From the NCBI RefSeq assembly GCF_016863035.1, contig NZ_BOOC01000021.1, positions 54,929-118,928 on the forward strand: a stretch of DNA of 64,000 nucleotides, given 5' to 3'. Below are positions 15,270 to 23,556 of the stretch, piece after piece. Position 1 is the stretch's first letter, and every line of letters begins with the position of its first letter. Below the pieces are notes generated by a model. That model searched no databases and was not told the DNA's origin. It was given only the letters and a program-made list of their open reading frames with translations. This DNA comes from Microbispora corallina (GTDB taxonomy: Bacteria; Actinomycetota; Actinomycetes; Streptosporangiales; Streptosporangiaceae). A program made the translations under genes and the position numbers.

Positions 15270-16808
15270 ATGTACACGGACATCATCATCGGGGCCGGGT
15301 CGGCCGGGGCGGTCGTCGCCGCCCGGCTCTCCGAGGACCCCCGCCGCCGGGTCCTGCTGCTGGAGGCCGGCCCCGACTACCCGGACGTCGAGACCATGCC
15401 GGAGGACCTGCGCAACGGCCTCTACCCGTCGTTCGTCGACCATGACTGGGGGTTCCGCGCCGAGGCTGTGCCGGGGCGCGAGATCCCGCTGGCCCGCGGC
15501 AAGGTCGTCGGGGGGAGCTCGGCCATCAACACCTCGCTGGCGGTGCGGCCCCGGCCGGCCGACTTCGCGGAGTGGTCCTCGCTGGGGGTGGCGGGCTGGA
15601 CCTGGCAGGACGTCCTGCCGTACTTCAACAAGCTGGAGGACGACCGGGACTTCGGGCCACCGGACCACGGCAAGGGCGGGCCCATCCCCGTCTGGCGCTG
15701 GCGCGACGAGCAGCTCGGCCCTCTCCAGGTGGCCCTCCGGGAGGCCTGCGTCTCGCTCGGCTACCCCGAGACCGACGACCACAACGCGCCCGACCGCTCC
15801 GGTGTCGGCCCGCTGGCCACCAACCAGGTGGACGGGCTGCGGATCTCCACGGCGATCGCGTATCTCGGCCCCGCCCGCGAACGGGACAACCTGGAGATCC
15901 GTCCGGACACTCTGGTGGACAGGATCCTGGTCGAGGACGGCCGCGCCGTCGGCGTCGTGGTCCGCGGCGCGGACGGCGAGCAGACCGTCCGCGGCGACCG
16001 GATCGTGCTGAGCGCGGGCGCCGTCGCGACCCCGGCCGTCCTGATGCGCTCCGGCATCGGGCCGGCGGAGACGCTCCGGCGGCTCGGCGTCCCCGTGGTG
16101 GCCGACCTCCCGGGCGTCGGGGCGAACCTCAAGGACCACCCGACGTGCCTGGTCACCTTCCGGCCGCGCCCCGGCGTCTACGACGAGTCGCTGCCGGTCG
16201 TGCAGATCATGCTGCAGGGCACCTACCCGGGGTCCGACGAGACCGACGACATGCAGATCTACGTGTTCAGCCACGTCGACCTCAACGGGTTCGCCGCCGG
16301 CCTGCGCGACCAGATCGGCACGGACAAGGTCTTCATGATCTCGGCCGGGGTCGAGCGCCCCTTCTCCGTGGGGCACGTGACGATCGAGTCCGTCGACCCC
16401 GCCGCGCCTCCGAGGATCGTCTACAACTTCTTCGACCACCCCGAGGACCGGCGGCGCATGCGGGAGGGCATCCGCCTCGCCGCCCGGATCGCGCGCACCC
16501 CCTACTTCCGGCCGTTCGCCACCGGCGACATGGTGCCGTCGCCGGAGGTCATCGAGTCCGACGAGGCGCTCGACGCGTTCATGCGCGCCACCGTCGACAA
16601 CCACTGCCACCCCATGGGGACGGCCCGCATGGGCTCCGCCGGCGACCCCGACGCGGTCGTCGACGAGCGCTGCCGGGTCCGCGGGGTGGACGGGCTCACC
16701 ATTGCGGACGCGTCCGTCATCCCCGTCACCGTCCGCGTCAACACCAACCTCACCTGCATCATGATCGGCGAGCGCGTCGCCGACTGGCTGCGGGCCGACC
16801 AGGAATGA
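15270..16808 (+). CDS. GMC-family FAD oxidoreductase
   Basis: A 512-residue flavoprotein of the glucose-methanol-choline family. The FAD loop IIGAGSAGAVVAARLSEDP is at the N-terminus, the GMC signature 1 region is LARGKVVGGSSAINTSLAV, and the C-terminal active site reads DNHCHPMGTARMG with the catalytic His, then VNTNLTCIMIGERVADWL where Asn takes the second catalytic position. No signal peptide is seen, so it is cytoplasmic. It oxidises an alcohol, either to an aldehyde with O2 or through another acceptor. The gene is followed by the luciferase-like enzyme with an ATGA overlap, which suggests consecutive redox steps on one substrate. Confidence 0.9.
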   Translation: MYTDIIIGAGSAGAVVAARLSEDPRRRVLLLEAGPDYPDVETMPEDLRNGLYPSFVDHDWGFRAEAVPGREIPLARGKVVGGSSAINTSLAVRPRPADFAEWSSLGVAGWTWQDVLPYFNKLEDDRDFGPPDHGKGGPIPVWRWRDEQLGPLQVALREACVSLGYPETDDHNAPDRSGVGPLATNQVDGLRISTAIAYLGPARERDNLEIRPDTLVDRILVEDGRAVGVVVRGADGEQTVRGDRIVLSAGAVATPAVLMRSGIGPAETLRRLGVPVVADLPGVGANLKDHPTCLVTFRPRPGVYDESLPVVQIMLQGTYPGSDETDDMQIYVFSHVDLNGFAAGLRDQIGTDKVFMISAGVERPFSVGHVTIESVDPAAPPRIVYNFFDHPEDRRRMREGIRLAARIARTPYFRPFATGDMVPSPEVIESDEALDAFMRATVDNHCHPMGTARMGSAGDPDAVVDERCRVRGVDGLTIADASVIPVTVRVNTNLTCIMIGERVADWLRADQE

Positions 16809-17707
16809 CGATGCCGCTCACCACCGAAACCGCACGCGCGGAGACCGCGCCGCCCGCCATCGGCCTGTTCGCCCTCAACGGCGGCGAGACCGTACGGGAT
16901 CCCGGCGACATGCGCAGGACCGCCCGCCTCGCCGAGGACCTCGGCTACGACTCGCTGTGGATGGGGGAGCACCCGGTGATGCCGGTGCCTCCGCCTCCCG
17001 GCGGCTGGTTCCACCCCGGGTACGTCCTGAACGACCCGCTGATCACCCTGTCCCACCTGGCGGCGCTGACCGGCACCATCCGGCTGTGCACCGGCGTGAT
17101 GCTGCTGCCGCTGCGCAATCCCGTGATCGCGGCCAAACAGGTGGCGACGCTGGACCGGCTGTCGGGCGGGCGGATGACGCTCGGTTTCGGGATGGGCTAC
17201 ATCAGAGCCCAGGCGGACGCGGTCGGCGTGCCCTTCGCGGGCCGCGCCGACCGCGGTCGCGAACACCTGGAGGCGATGCGGGCCCTGTGGTACGACGAGC
17301 CGCCGGTGTCCTACCGCGGCGCGCACGTCGCCTTCGAGGGCGTCGAGTCCTTCCCCCGTCCCGTCCAGGCCGACCTGCCCGTGGTGGCGGGCGGCCACAC
17401 CGACAAGGCCCTGAGGCTGGCCGTGACCCACGCGCACGGCTGGTTCGCCTTCGGCCTGCCCCCCGCCCACCTCGGCGCGCTGATCGAACGCCTGCGCGTC
17501 GTCGCGGCGGGGGTGGAGCGGCCCGCCCGGCTCGAGCCGCTGGAGATCACGGTCTCGCCGCCCCGGGGCGGGGTGGACAAGGACCTGGTCGACGGCTACC
17601 GCCGGCTCGGGGTCGACCGCCTCGTCCTGTGGCCGCCGCCCGAACTGGGGGCGGACGGGCTGGCGGACTTCGTGCGGCACAACGCCGCATTCGTTCCCGC
17701 TCCGTGA
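16805..17707 (+). CDS. LLM-class (luciferase-like) F420/FMN-dependent oxidoreductase
   Basis: A 300-residue TIM-barrel enzyme. The motifs are IGLFALNGGETVRDP, LAEDLGYDSLWMGEHPV, LAALTGTIRLCTGVMLLPLR, VATLDRLSGGRMTLGFGMG and LPVVAGGHTDKALRLAV, the pattern of the actinobacterial luciferase-like monooxygenase or F420-dependent families. The first residues form a loose tail, so the ATG at 16805, overlapping the GMC stop by ATGA, is chosen. In-frame codons upstream continue only as GC-rich shadow of the GMC gene. Cofactor choice (F420 or FMN) is not certain. It probably follows the GMC enzyme in one pathway. Confidence 0.85.
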   Translation: MTMPLTTETARAETAPPAIGLFALNGGETVRDPGDMRRTARLAEDLGYDSLWMGEHPVMPVPPPPGGWFHPGYVLNDPLITLSHLAALTGTIRLCTGVMLLPLRNPVIAAKQVATLDRLSGGRMTLGFGMGYIRAQADAVGVPFAGRADRGREHLEAMRALWYDEPPVSYRGAHVAFEGVESFPRPVQADLPVVAGGHTDKALRLAVTHAHGWFAFGLPPAHLGALIERLRVVAAGVERPARLEPLEITVSPPRGGVDKDLVDGYRRLGVDRLVLWPPPELGADGLADFVRHNAAFVPAP

Positions 17708-17717
17708 GGAGATCCCC

Positions 17718-18932
17718 ATGGATCGCTTGGACACCGCCGTGCCGACCACACGGCTGCCGTCGCTGACCGGCATGCGCATCATCGCGGCCGGCATGATCTT
17801 CTTCTTCCACGCCCAGTTCGAGCACGTCTTCACCGACCCCGCCGCGCAGGACGTCTACGCGGCGATCCTCGGCCAGGGCGGCCCGACCGGCGTGGGCTTC
17901 TTCTTCATCCTCAGCGGTTTCGTCCTCACCTGGTCCGCCAGGGCGGACGACACCCCGGGGCGCTTCTGGCGCCGCCGGTTCTTCAAGGTCTACCCGAACC
18001 ACTTCGTGACCTTCCTGGCGGCGGCGCTGCTGCTGACCTGGCTGGCCACGCCTCCGCAGCCCGGGCCCGCGCTGCTCAACCTGTCCCTGCTCCAGGCGTG
18101 GACCCCGGACCTGTCGGTCATGCTCAGCGTGAACTCCGTCTCCTGGTCGCTGTCCTGCGAGGCGGCGTTCTACCTGCTGTTCCCGTTCCTGCTGACCCGG
18201 ATCAACCGGATCAGGCCGGAACGGCTGTGGTGGTGGGCCGGCGGCCTGCTCGCCCTGATGTGGCTGGTGCCGACCGTCGTCGCGCGGCTGCCGCTGCCCA
18301 CGAGCGGGCCGCACATCCCGTGGCACGACGTGTCGCAGTGGCAGTTCTGGCTGGCGTACACCGCGCCGCCCGTGCGCGCGCTCGACTTCGTGCTCGGCAT
18401 GGTGATGGCCCGTGTCGTGCTCAGCGGCAAATGGATCGGACTGCCGCTGGGTCCCGCGTTCGCGCTGCTCGTGGCCGGGTTCCTGGCCGCGGACCTGGTG
18501 CCGGTGATCTACCGGATGGTCGCCGTGACCGCGATCCCCATGGCCCTGGTCATCCCGGCCGCGGCGGTGGCCGACGTGAGGGGCGGACGGTCGCTGCTGC
18601 GCAGCCCGGTGATGGTCTGGCTCGGCGACATCTCGTTCGCGTTCTACCTGTGGCACCGGCTGGTGCTGCGCTTCGGCCACGTCCTGGTGGGGACGGGGCG
18701 GCAGTGGGCGACGCTGCCGGCGATCGCGATGCTGCTGGCCGCCCTCGCCGTGACCATCGCGCTGTCCTGGCTGCTCTACCGCCTGGTGGAGGTGCCGGCC
18801 ATGCGGCGCTGGAGCCGGCCGCGGCGCCGGGCCGCCGCCGTGGCCCCCCAGGCCGTCGCGGCGTCCGCGGAGGCGCTCGTCTCCCCGAAACCGGCCCCGG
18901 TCGCCCTGCCCCTCGAGTCGCCGGAGGGGTAG
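17718..18932 (+). CDS. Acyltransferase family 3 membrane protein (OafA/YrhL-like)
   Basis: A 404-residue integral membrane O-acyltransferase with about ten hydrophobic helices. The family features are LTGMRIIAAGMIFFFHAQF with the catalytic His in the first helix, GVGFFFILSGFVLTW, and the Arg-rich loop FWRRRFFKVYP. These proteins move acetyl or longer acyl groups from the cytoplasm onto sugars, antibiotics or lipids. SD GAGGAGA precedes the ATG. A Pro/Ala tail ends the protein. It sits between the luciferase-like enzyme and the PP2C phosphatase; acylation of a locally made metabolite is plausible. Confidence 0.87.
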   Translation: MDRLDTAVPTTRLPSLTGMRIIAAGMIFFFHAQFEHVFTDPAAQDVYAAILGQGGPTGVGFFFILSGFVLTWSARADDTPGRFWRRRFFKVYPNHFVTFLAAALLLTWLATPPQPGPALLNLSLLQAWTPDLSVMLSVNSVSWSLSCEAAFYLLFPFLLTRINRIRPERLWWWAGGLLALMWLVPTVVARLPLPTSGPHIPWHDVSQWQFWLAYTAPPVRALDFVLGMVMARVVLSGKWIGLPLGPAFALLVAGFLAADLVPVIYRMVAVTAIPMALVIPAAAVADVRGGRSLLRSPVMVWLGDISFAFYLWHRLVLRFGHVLVGTGRQWATLPAIAMLLAALAVTIALSWLLYRLVEVPAMRRWSRPRRRAAAVAPQAVAASAEALVSPKPAPVALPLESPEG

Positions 18933-18936
18933 CCCG

Positions 18937-20235
18937 ATGGCGGAGCTGTCCGCGGTCCTCGTCCTGCGCGACACGCCGTACGCCGACGGGGGGGACGACC
19001 TGGACGAGGCCCTGCGCGCGGCGCGGATGCGCGTCGTGCGCGCCCTGCCCGGCGAGGTGGCCGGCCATCTGACCGGCCCGGACCCGCCGGACCTGCTCCT
19101 GCTTCCCTCCTCACTGGGCGCGGACCGCGTGGGCCGCATCGGCCGGATGCTGCGCGGCGCGTCCACCCGGGAGGCCGGCGAGACCGGCCTCCCGGGGCGG
19201 GAGGAGCCGGGGGAGGCGGACCGGCCGGAGCACCACACGGCCGTCATGGTCTACCTGGACGGCGACGTGTCCGCCCTGGAGGCCTGCGTCAAGCACGGCT
19301 ACCACTACCTCGTCCCGCCGTTCCGCGGTTCGCTCATCAGGACGCAGCTGATGTGCGACATCGAGCGGCACCGGCTCGCCCGGCTGGCGGAGGAGGCGAC
19401 GCTCGCCGTCTCCCTCCGCCAGTACGAGCGCGAACTGCGCATCGCCCAGGAGATCCAGGTCGGGTTCCTGCCCTCCGACCTGCCGGACGCGCCGGGCTGG
19501 GAGATCGACGTCCGCTTCCGCCCGGCGCGCGCCGTGGCGGGCGACTTCTACGACGCGTTCCCCCTGCTCCAGGGCCGGCGCGTCTCGCTGGTCGTCGCCG
19601 ACGTGTGCGACAAGGGCGTGGGGGCGGCGCTGTTCATGGCCCTGATCCGCACGCTCCTGCGGCACACGGCCGAGCACGCCGGGCAGTGGAACCTCTTCGA
19701 CGGGCTGCCGCCGCTCGGGGCCCTCGCACGCGGGGACGAGGCGCCCGCCCTCGTCCCGGGCGCGGCCCCCCTCCTGCAGGCGATGGCGGGGACCAACCGC
19801 TACATGACGAGCAACCACCCGGGATACTTCGCCACCGTCTTCTTCGCCGTCCTCGACCCCGACTCGGGGGGCCTGCTGTACGCCAACGGCGGCCACAACC
19901 CGCCACTGCTGCGCAGGGCCGACGGCCGCCTCGAACGGCTGCAGGTGACCGGGCCGGCGGTGGGGCTGCACGCCGACTCCGAGTTCCGCCTGGCCGAGGC
20001 CCGGCTCGACCCCGGGGACACGCTGCTCGCCTACACCGACGGGGTGACCGACACCCGCGACCCGCGAGGCGAGTTCTACGGGGAGGACCGGCTGGCCGCG
20101 CTCGTGGCCGCGCCCTTCGACTCCCCGCTGCAGCTGCTCGACCGCATCGAGGCGGACGTCCACGCCCACCTGCGGGACGGGGAGCAGTACGACGACATCA
20201 CGATGCTGGCCCTGCGGCGGCTGGCGCCCCCATGA
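18937..20235 (+). CDS. PP2C-type (SpoIIE/RsbU) phosphatase with receiver-like N-terminal domain
   Basis: A 432-residue cytoplasmic protein. Residues ~1-130 look like a degenerate receiver fold (LSAVLVLRDTPYADG, DLLLLPSSLG, TAVMVYLDGDVSALEACVKHGYHYLVPPF) in which the usual phospho-Asp is not obvious. A helical coiled region (LAEEATLAVSLRQYERELRIAQEIQ) follows, then the SpoIIE phosphatase with FRPARAVAGDFYDAF, VVADVCDKGVGAALFMAL, YANGGHNPPLL and AYTDGVTDTRD carrying the metal-binding Asp residues. It should remove phosphate from Ser/Thr of STAS antagonists, two of which are encoded 6-8 kb downstream in the same direction. The MinD-like ATPase gene overlaps its stop by ATGA. An insertion of ~25 residues in the catalytic domain (PPLGALARGDEAPALV) is unusual. 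Confidence 0.87.
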   Translation: MAELSAVLVLRDTPYADGGDDLDEALRAARMRVVRALPGEVAGHLTGPDPPDLLLLPSSLGADRVGRIGRMLRGASTREAGETGLPGREEPGEADRPEHHTAVMVYLDGDVSALEACVKHGYHYLVPPFRGSLIRTQLMCDIERHRLARLAEEATLAVSLRQYERELRIAQEIQVGFLPSDLPDAPGWEIDVRFRPARAVAGDFYDAFPLLQGRRVSLVVADVCDKGVGAALFMALIRTLLRHTAEHAGQWNLFDGLPPLGALARGDEAPALVPGAAPLLQAMAGTNRYMTSNHPGYFATVFFAVLDPDSGGLLYANGGHNPPLLRRADGRLERLQVTGPAVGLHADSEFRLAEARLDPGDTLLAYTDGVTDTRDPRGEFYGEDRLAALVAAPFDSPLQLLDRIEADVHAHLRDGEQYDDITMLALRRLAPP

Positions 20236-21014
20236 CCCCGGGCACGCCGCTGATCGTGACCGTGCACTCCTGGGGCGGCGGGGTGGGCAAGACCACGACG
20301 GTGGCCAGCCTCGGCTACCTGATGGCCCGCGCCGGGCTCCGCGTCGGGCTGGTGGACGCCGGGTTGCAGGCCCCCGGCCTCCATCTCGCCTGCGGCGTCC
20401 CCGACGGCCTGCTCCGCCAGGGCGTCGCCGGCTACCTGGTGGGTGAGTGCGGCATCGGCGACATCCTGCACGACCTCGGCCCGTCAACGGGCCTGCCCGG
20501 CGGCCCCGGCGCGCTGTTCCTCGCGCCGGGCGTCGTGGACATGGGGGCGATCGCCCGGCCGGCGCTGGCCGGGCAGTACGACACCGGCCTGCTGCACGAG
20601 GGGGTCCGCCGGATGGCCGGCCTGCTCGGCCTCGACGTGGTCGTCATCGACACCCACCCCGGCGTGAACCACGAGGCCGTGCACGCCCTCGCGCTCGCCG
20701 ACGTGTGCCTGGTGGCGGCGCGGCCCGATCTGCGGGGCATGTCGGGCGGCCCGCTGCTGGCCGACATGTCCCGGCGGCTCAGCGTGCCCCGCCCGCTCGT
20801 CCTGTTCACGATGGTGCCGCCGGGGACGGAGCACGCGGCCCTCGACGACATCGCCCGGCGGCGGTACGAGTGCCCGATGGCGGGCGCGCTGCCGTGGGCG
20901 CCGGAACTGGCCGCCGGCCGGGCGGCCGGGCCGTTCGCCGCCGCCTTCCCCGCGCACCCCCTCACGGCGGCGCTGGACGACGTCGCCCGGCTGCTGGCGC
21001 AGCCGCGCACCTGA
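20232..21014 (+). CDS. MinD/ParA-like ATPase (P-loop)
   Basis: A 260-residue P-loop ATPase. It contains SWGGGVGKTTTVASLGYLMA, a deviant Walker A with the signature Lys position replaced by Gly-Gly, LVDAGLQAPGLHL (the usual LVDxDxxxP switch with Gly for the second Asp), VVVIDTHPGVNHEAV (switch II) and CLVAARPDLRGMSG. Residues required for ATP binding look intact. Homologues control placement or assembly of membrane complexes, and some are found with kinases and phosphatases. It is translationally coupled to the PP2C phosphatase, so it may act on the same signalling complex. It is not a plasmid partition gene: no ParB or parS-like repeats stand next to it. Confidence 0.85.
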   Translation: MTPGTPLIVTVHSWGGGVGKTTTVASLGYLMARAGLRVGLVDAGLQAPGLHLACGVPDGLLRQGVAGYLVGECGIGDILHDLGPSTGLPGGPGALFLAPGVVDMGAIARPALAGQYDTGLLHEGVRRMAGLLGLDVVVIDTHPGVNHEAVHALALADVCLVAARPDLRGMSGGPLLADMSRRLSVPRPLVLFTMVPPGTEHAALDDIARRRYECPMAGALPWAPELAAGRAAGPFAAAFPAHPLTAALDDVARLLAQPRT

Positions 21015-21129
21015 CGGAGTGTCGCGGCCGACTTCATGAAGTAGGCCCGCCCTCCGCCGATTTCCTTGTTTCCCCGGCGGCCGTCGAATTGACTTTCCAA
21101 CGACCGCCGAAAGAGATGGGAGAACAATT

Positions 21130-21954
21130 ATGTCGAGAAGAATTCTCGTGCTCCTGTCGGAGTACGGCTACTGGGGTGAGGAATTGCTCGGCCCCATCAC
21201 CGCATTCGACCGGGAGGGATACGAGAGCGTATTCGCCACGCCCACGGGAAAGCGGCCCCGGGCCCTTCCGCCGAGCCTCGACCCCGGCTACGTCGACCCG
21301 CCGCTCGGCCGTTCGGTCACCACGCCCGAGGTGGCGGTGGCGGCCCGCGAGCTCGACGAGTCGAACCGGCTCGACGCCCCGCTCAGCCTGAGCGCGTGGC
21401 TGCCCGAGCGGCCGTACGACAGCGAGCCCGACCATCTGCGCAGGCTGGAGGCGTACTACCGGGAGCTGGGCGAGGTCGACGCCGACATCGAGCAGTACGA
21501 CGCGCTCGTGATCGTGGGGGGCAGCGGCCCGATCGTCGACCTGGCGAACAACGGCCGGGTGCACGACCTGATCCTCGCGTTCCTGCGGGCCGACAAGCCG
21601 ATCCTGGCCGAGTGCTACGGCATCGCCTGCCTGGCCTTCGCCCGCGACTGGGAGGACCGGCGGAGCATCATCTGGGGCAAGCACGTCACCGGGCACTGCA
21701 AGGAGTACGACTACAAGGACGGCACCGGCTTCCTCGGAGTCGACTTCAACATGGGCCCGCCGCCGTACCCGCTGGAGTACATCCTGCGCGACGCCACCGG
21801 GCCCGACGGGCGCTATCACGGGAACGTCGGCCGGGAGACGTCGGTCATCGTCGACTATCCCTTCGTCACCGCCAGGTCCACGCCCGACTCGTTCCTGTCC
21901 GGCGAGAAGCTGGTCGACGTCCTCGAGACCGGGCTGCGCCGGTACGGCTGGTGA
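21130..21954 (+). CDS. DJ-1/PfpI-superfamily protein
   Basis: A 274-residue protein with a class I glutamine-amidotransferase-like fold. RRILVLLSEYGYWGEELLGPI starts the sheet, YDALVIVGGSGPIVDLANN carries the glycine strand, and KPILAECYGIACLAFARDW contains the nucleophile elbow with Cys. The chain is longer than the ~190-residue DJ-1 core, with an inserted HVTGHCKEYDYKDGTGFLG loop that resembles a Hsp31-like or isonitrile-hydratase-like cap. GGGAGA precedes the ATG. A DJ-1 domain also heads the fusion protein two genes downstream, with the ThDP enzyme between. Reported activities in this superfamily include glyoxalase III and protein deglycation; which applies here is unknown. Confidence 0.82.
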   Translation: MSRRILVLLSEYGYWGEELLGPITAFDREGYESVFATPTGKRPRALPPSLDPGYVDPPLGRSVTTPEVAVAARELDESNRLDAPLSLSAWLPERPYDSEPDHLRRLEAYYRELGEVDADIEQYDALVIVGGSGPIVDLANNGRVHDLILAFLRADKPILAECYGIACLAFARDWEDRRSIIWGKHVTGHCKEYDYKDGTGFLGVDFNMGPPPYPLEYILRDATGPDGRYHGNVGRETSVIVDYPFVTARSTPDSFLSGEKLVDVLETGLRRYGW

Positions 21955-21960
21955 TCCGAC

Positions 21961-23556
21961 GTGGCTTCGAGACCGGGCAAGGTCGCGATCTTCGAGCAGT
22001 TCGCGGCGGACGGCATCAGGCACATGTTCGGCAACCCCGGCACCGTCGAGCAGGGGTTCCTCGACGTCCTCGGCGAGCGCCCGGACATGGAGTACGTCCT
22101 GGCGCTCCAGGAGACCGTGGCCGTGGCGATCGCCGACGGTTACGCGCGAGCCGCGGCGGCGCCCGCGCTCGTCCAACTGCACGCGGGCGTGGGGCTGGGC
22201 AACGCCGTCGGCATGCTGTACCAGGCCAGACGCGGCCACTCGCCGCTCGTCGTCGTGGCCGGCGACGCGGGCGTCCGGTACGACGCCATGGACGCCCAGA
22301 TGGCGGCCGACCTGGTCGGGATGGCCCGGCCGGTGACGAAGCACGCCACGCGGGTCACGCATCCGGGCTCGGTGCTGCGCGTGCTGCGCCGGGCCGTGAA
22401 GACGGCGATGACGCCGCCGCGCGGCCCGGTGTTCGTCGCGCTGCCGATGGACGTCCTCGACGCGGAGACGGACGAGCCGGTCGTCCCCAGCACGGTGCCC
22501 AGCCGGGCCGTCGTCCCCCTGCCGGGGGAGCTGGACCGGGCCGCCGCGGCGCTGCGGGACGCGCGGTCGCCCCTGATCCTCGCTGGCGACGGTGTGGCGG
22601 TGTCGGGGGCGCAGGAGGAGCTGACCCGGGTGGCCGAGCGCCTCGGCGCGCCGGTCTGGGGCGTCGACTCCTCCGAGGTGAACATCGACGCCGCCCACCC
22701 TCTCTACCGGGGTCAGCTGGGCCACATGTTCGGGTCCGTGAGCGCCGCCGCCGTGCGCGACGCGGACGCCGTGCTGATCGTGGGCACGTACGTCTTCCCG
22801 GAGGTCTTCCCATCCCTGGGCAGCCCGTTCCGGGAGGACGCGAGGATCGTCCACATCGATCTGGACGACTACGAGATCGCCAAGAACTTCCCCGTGGACG
22901 TCGCCCTGTGCGCCGATCCCAAGCCCACGCTGGCCGCCCTCGCCGAGCGCCTCCCGGACGCGCCGGAAGTCTCCGCCGCTCCGGCGCCCGCCGAGGGGGA
23001 CACGCTGATGGACGCCTTCGCGGCCGAGCTGGCCCGGCTGGCGCCGGCGGACCTGCTCGTCTTCGACGAGGCGCTGACCGCCTCGCCCGCACTCAACCGG
23101 CGCCTGCCGGCCCGCGTCCCCGGGTCGTACTTCCTGACCAGGGGCGGGTCGCTGGGCGTCGGGATCCCCGGCGCGATCGGGGTGAAGCTGGCCCGCCCGG
23201 AGGCCGAGGTGGTCGGCTTCACCGGCGACGGCGGGAGCATGTACACGATCCAGGCCCTGTGGACCGCCGCCCGGCACGGCGTGGCCGCCCGCTTCGTCGT
23301 CTGCAACAACCGCCGTTACCAGCTGCTGGACGACAACATCGAGCAGTACTGGCGCGAGCGGGACGTCCCCTCGCACGCCCACCCGTCCGGCTTCGACCTC
23401 GCCCGCCCGGAGATCGACTTCCCCGCGCTGGCGCGGAGCATGGGCGTGGACGCCGTACGGGTGGACAAGCCCGAGCAGGTGGACCGCGCCGTGGAGCGGA
23501 TGCTGGCCGCCCCCGGCCCGTTCCTCGTCGACCTCGACACGGGAGGCACCGGGTGA
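21961..23556 (+). CDS. Thiamine-diphosphate-dependent enzyme (acetolactate synthase/benzoylformate decarboxylase-like)
   Basis: A 531-residue three-domain ThDP enzyme. The Pyr domain has FGNPGTVEQGFLDVL and VLALQETVAVAIADGYARA with the catalytic Glu. The middle domain (~190-330) has ARSPLILAGDGVAVSGA. The PP domain has GFTGDGGSMYTIQALWTAA and FVVCNNRRYQLL, the GDG...NN motif that holds Mg-ThDP. The enzyme should decarboxylate a 2-oxo acid or join two aldehydes. It begins with GTG six bases after the DJ-1 stop. Together with the DJ-1 proteins and the epimerase-like fusion, this suggests aldehyde or ketose chemistry on sugar fragments (inference). Confidence 0.88.
   Translation: MASRPGKVAIFEQFAADGIRHMFGNPGTVEQGFLDVLGERPDMEYVLALQETVAVAIADGYARAAAAPALVQLHAGVGLGNAVGMLYQARRGHSPLVVVAGDAGVRYDAMDAQMAADLVGMARPVTKHATRVTHPGSVLRVLRRAVKTAMTPPRGPVFVALPMDVLDAETDEPVVPSTVPSRAVVPLPGELDRAAAALRDARSPLILAGDGVAVSGAQEELTRVAERLGAPVWGVDSSEVNIDAAHPLYRGQLGHMFGSVSAAAVRDADAVLIVGTYVFPEVFPSLGSPFREDARIVHIDLDDYEIAKNFPVDVALCADPKPTLAALAERLPDAPEVSAAPAPAEGDTLMDAFAAELARLAPADLLVFDEALTASPALNRRLPARVPGSYFLTRGGSLGVGIPGAIGVKLARPEAEVVGFTGDGGSMYTIQALWTAARHGVAARFVVCNNRRYQLLDDNIEQYWRERDVPSHAHPSGFDLARPEIDFPALARSMGVDAVRVDKPEQVDRAVERMLAAPGPFLVDLDTGGTG

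Noticed and set aside
20232..21014. MinD/ParA-like ATPase as a sign of an integrated plasmid
   Set aside because: It is translationally coupled to a PP2C phosphatase and has no replication, partition or transfer genes around it.
21089..21117. TTGACT-N17-AGAGAT as promoter of the DJ-1 gene
   Set aside because: The -10 part matches poorly and the position overlaps the ribosome site. A promoter may exist in this 115-base gap but cannot be placed.
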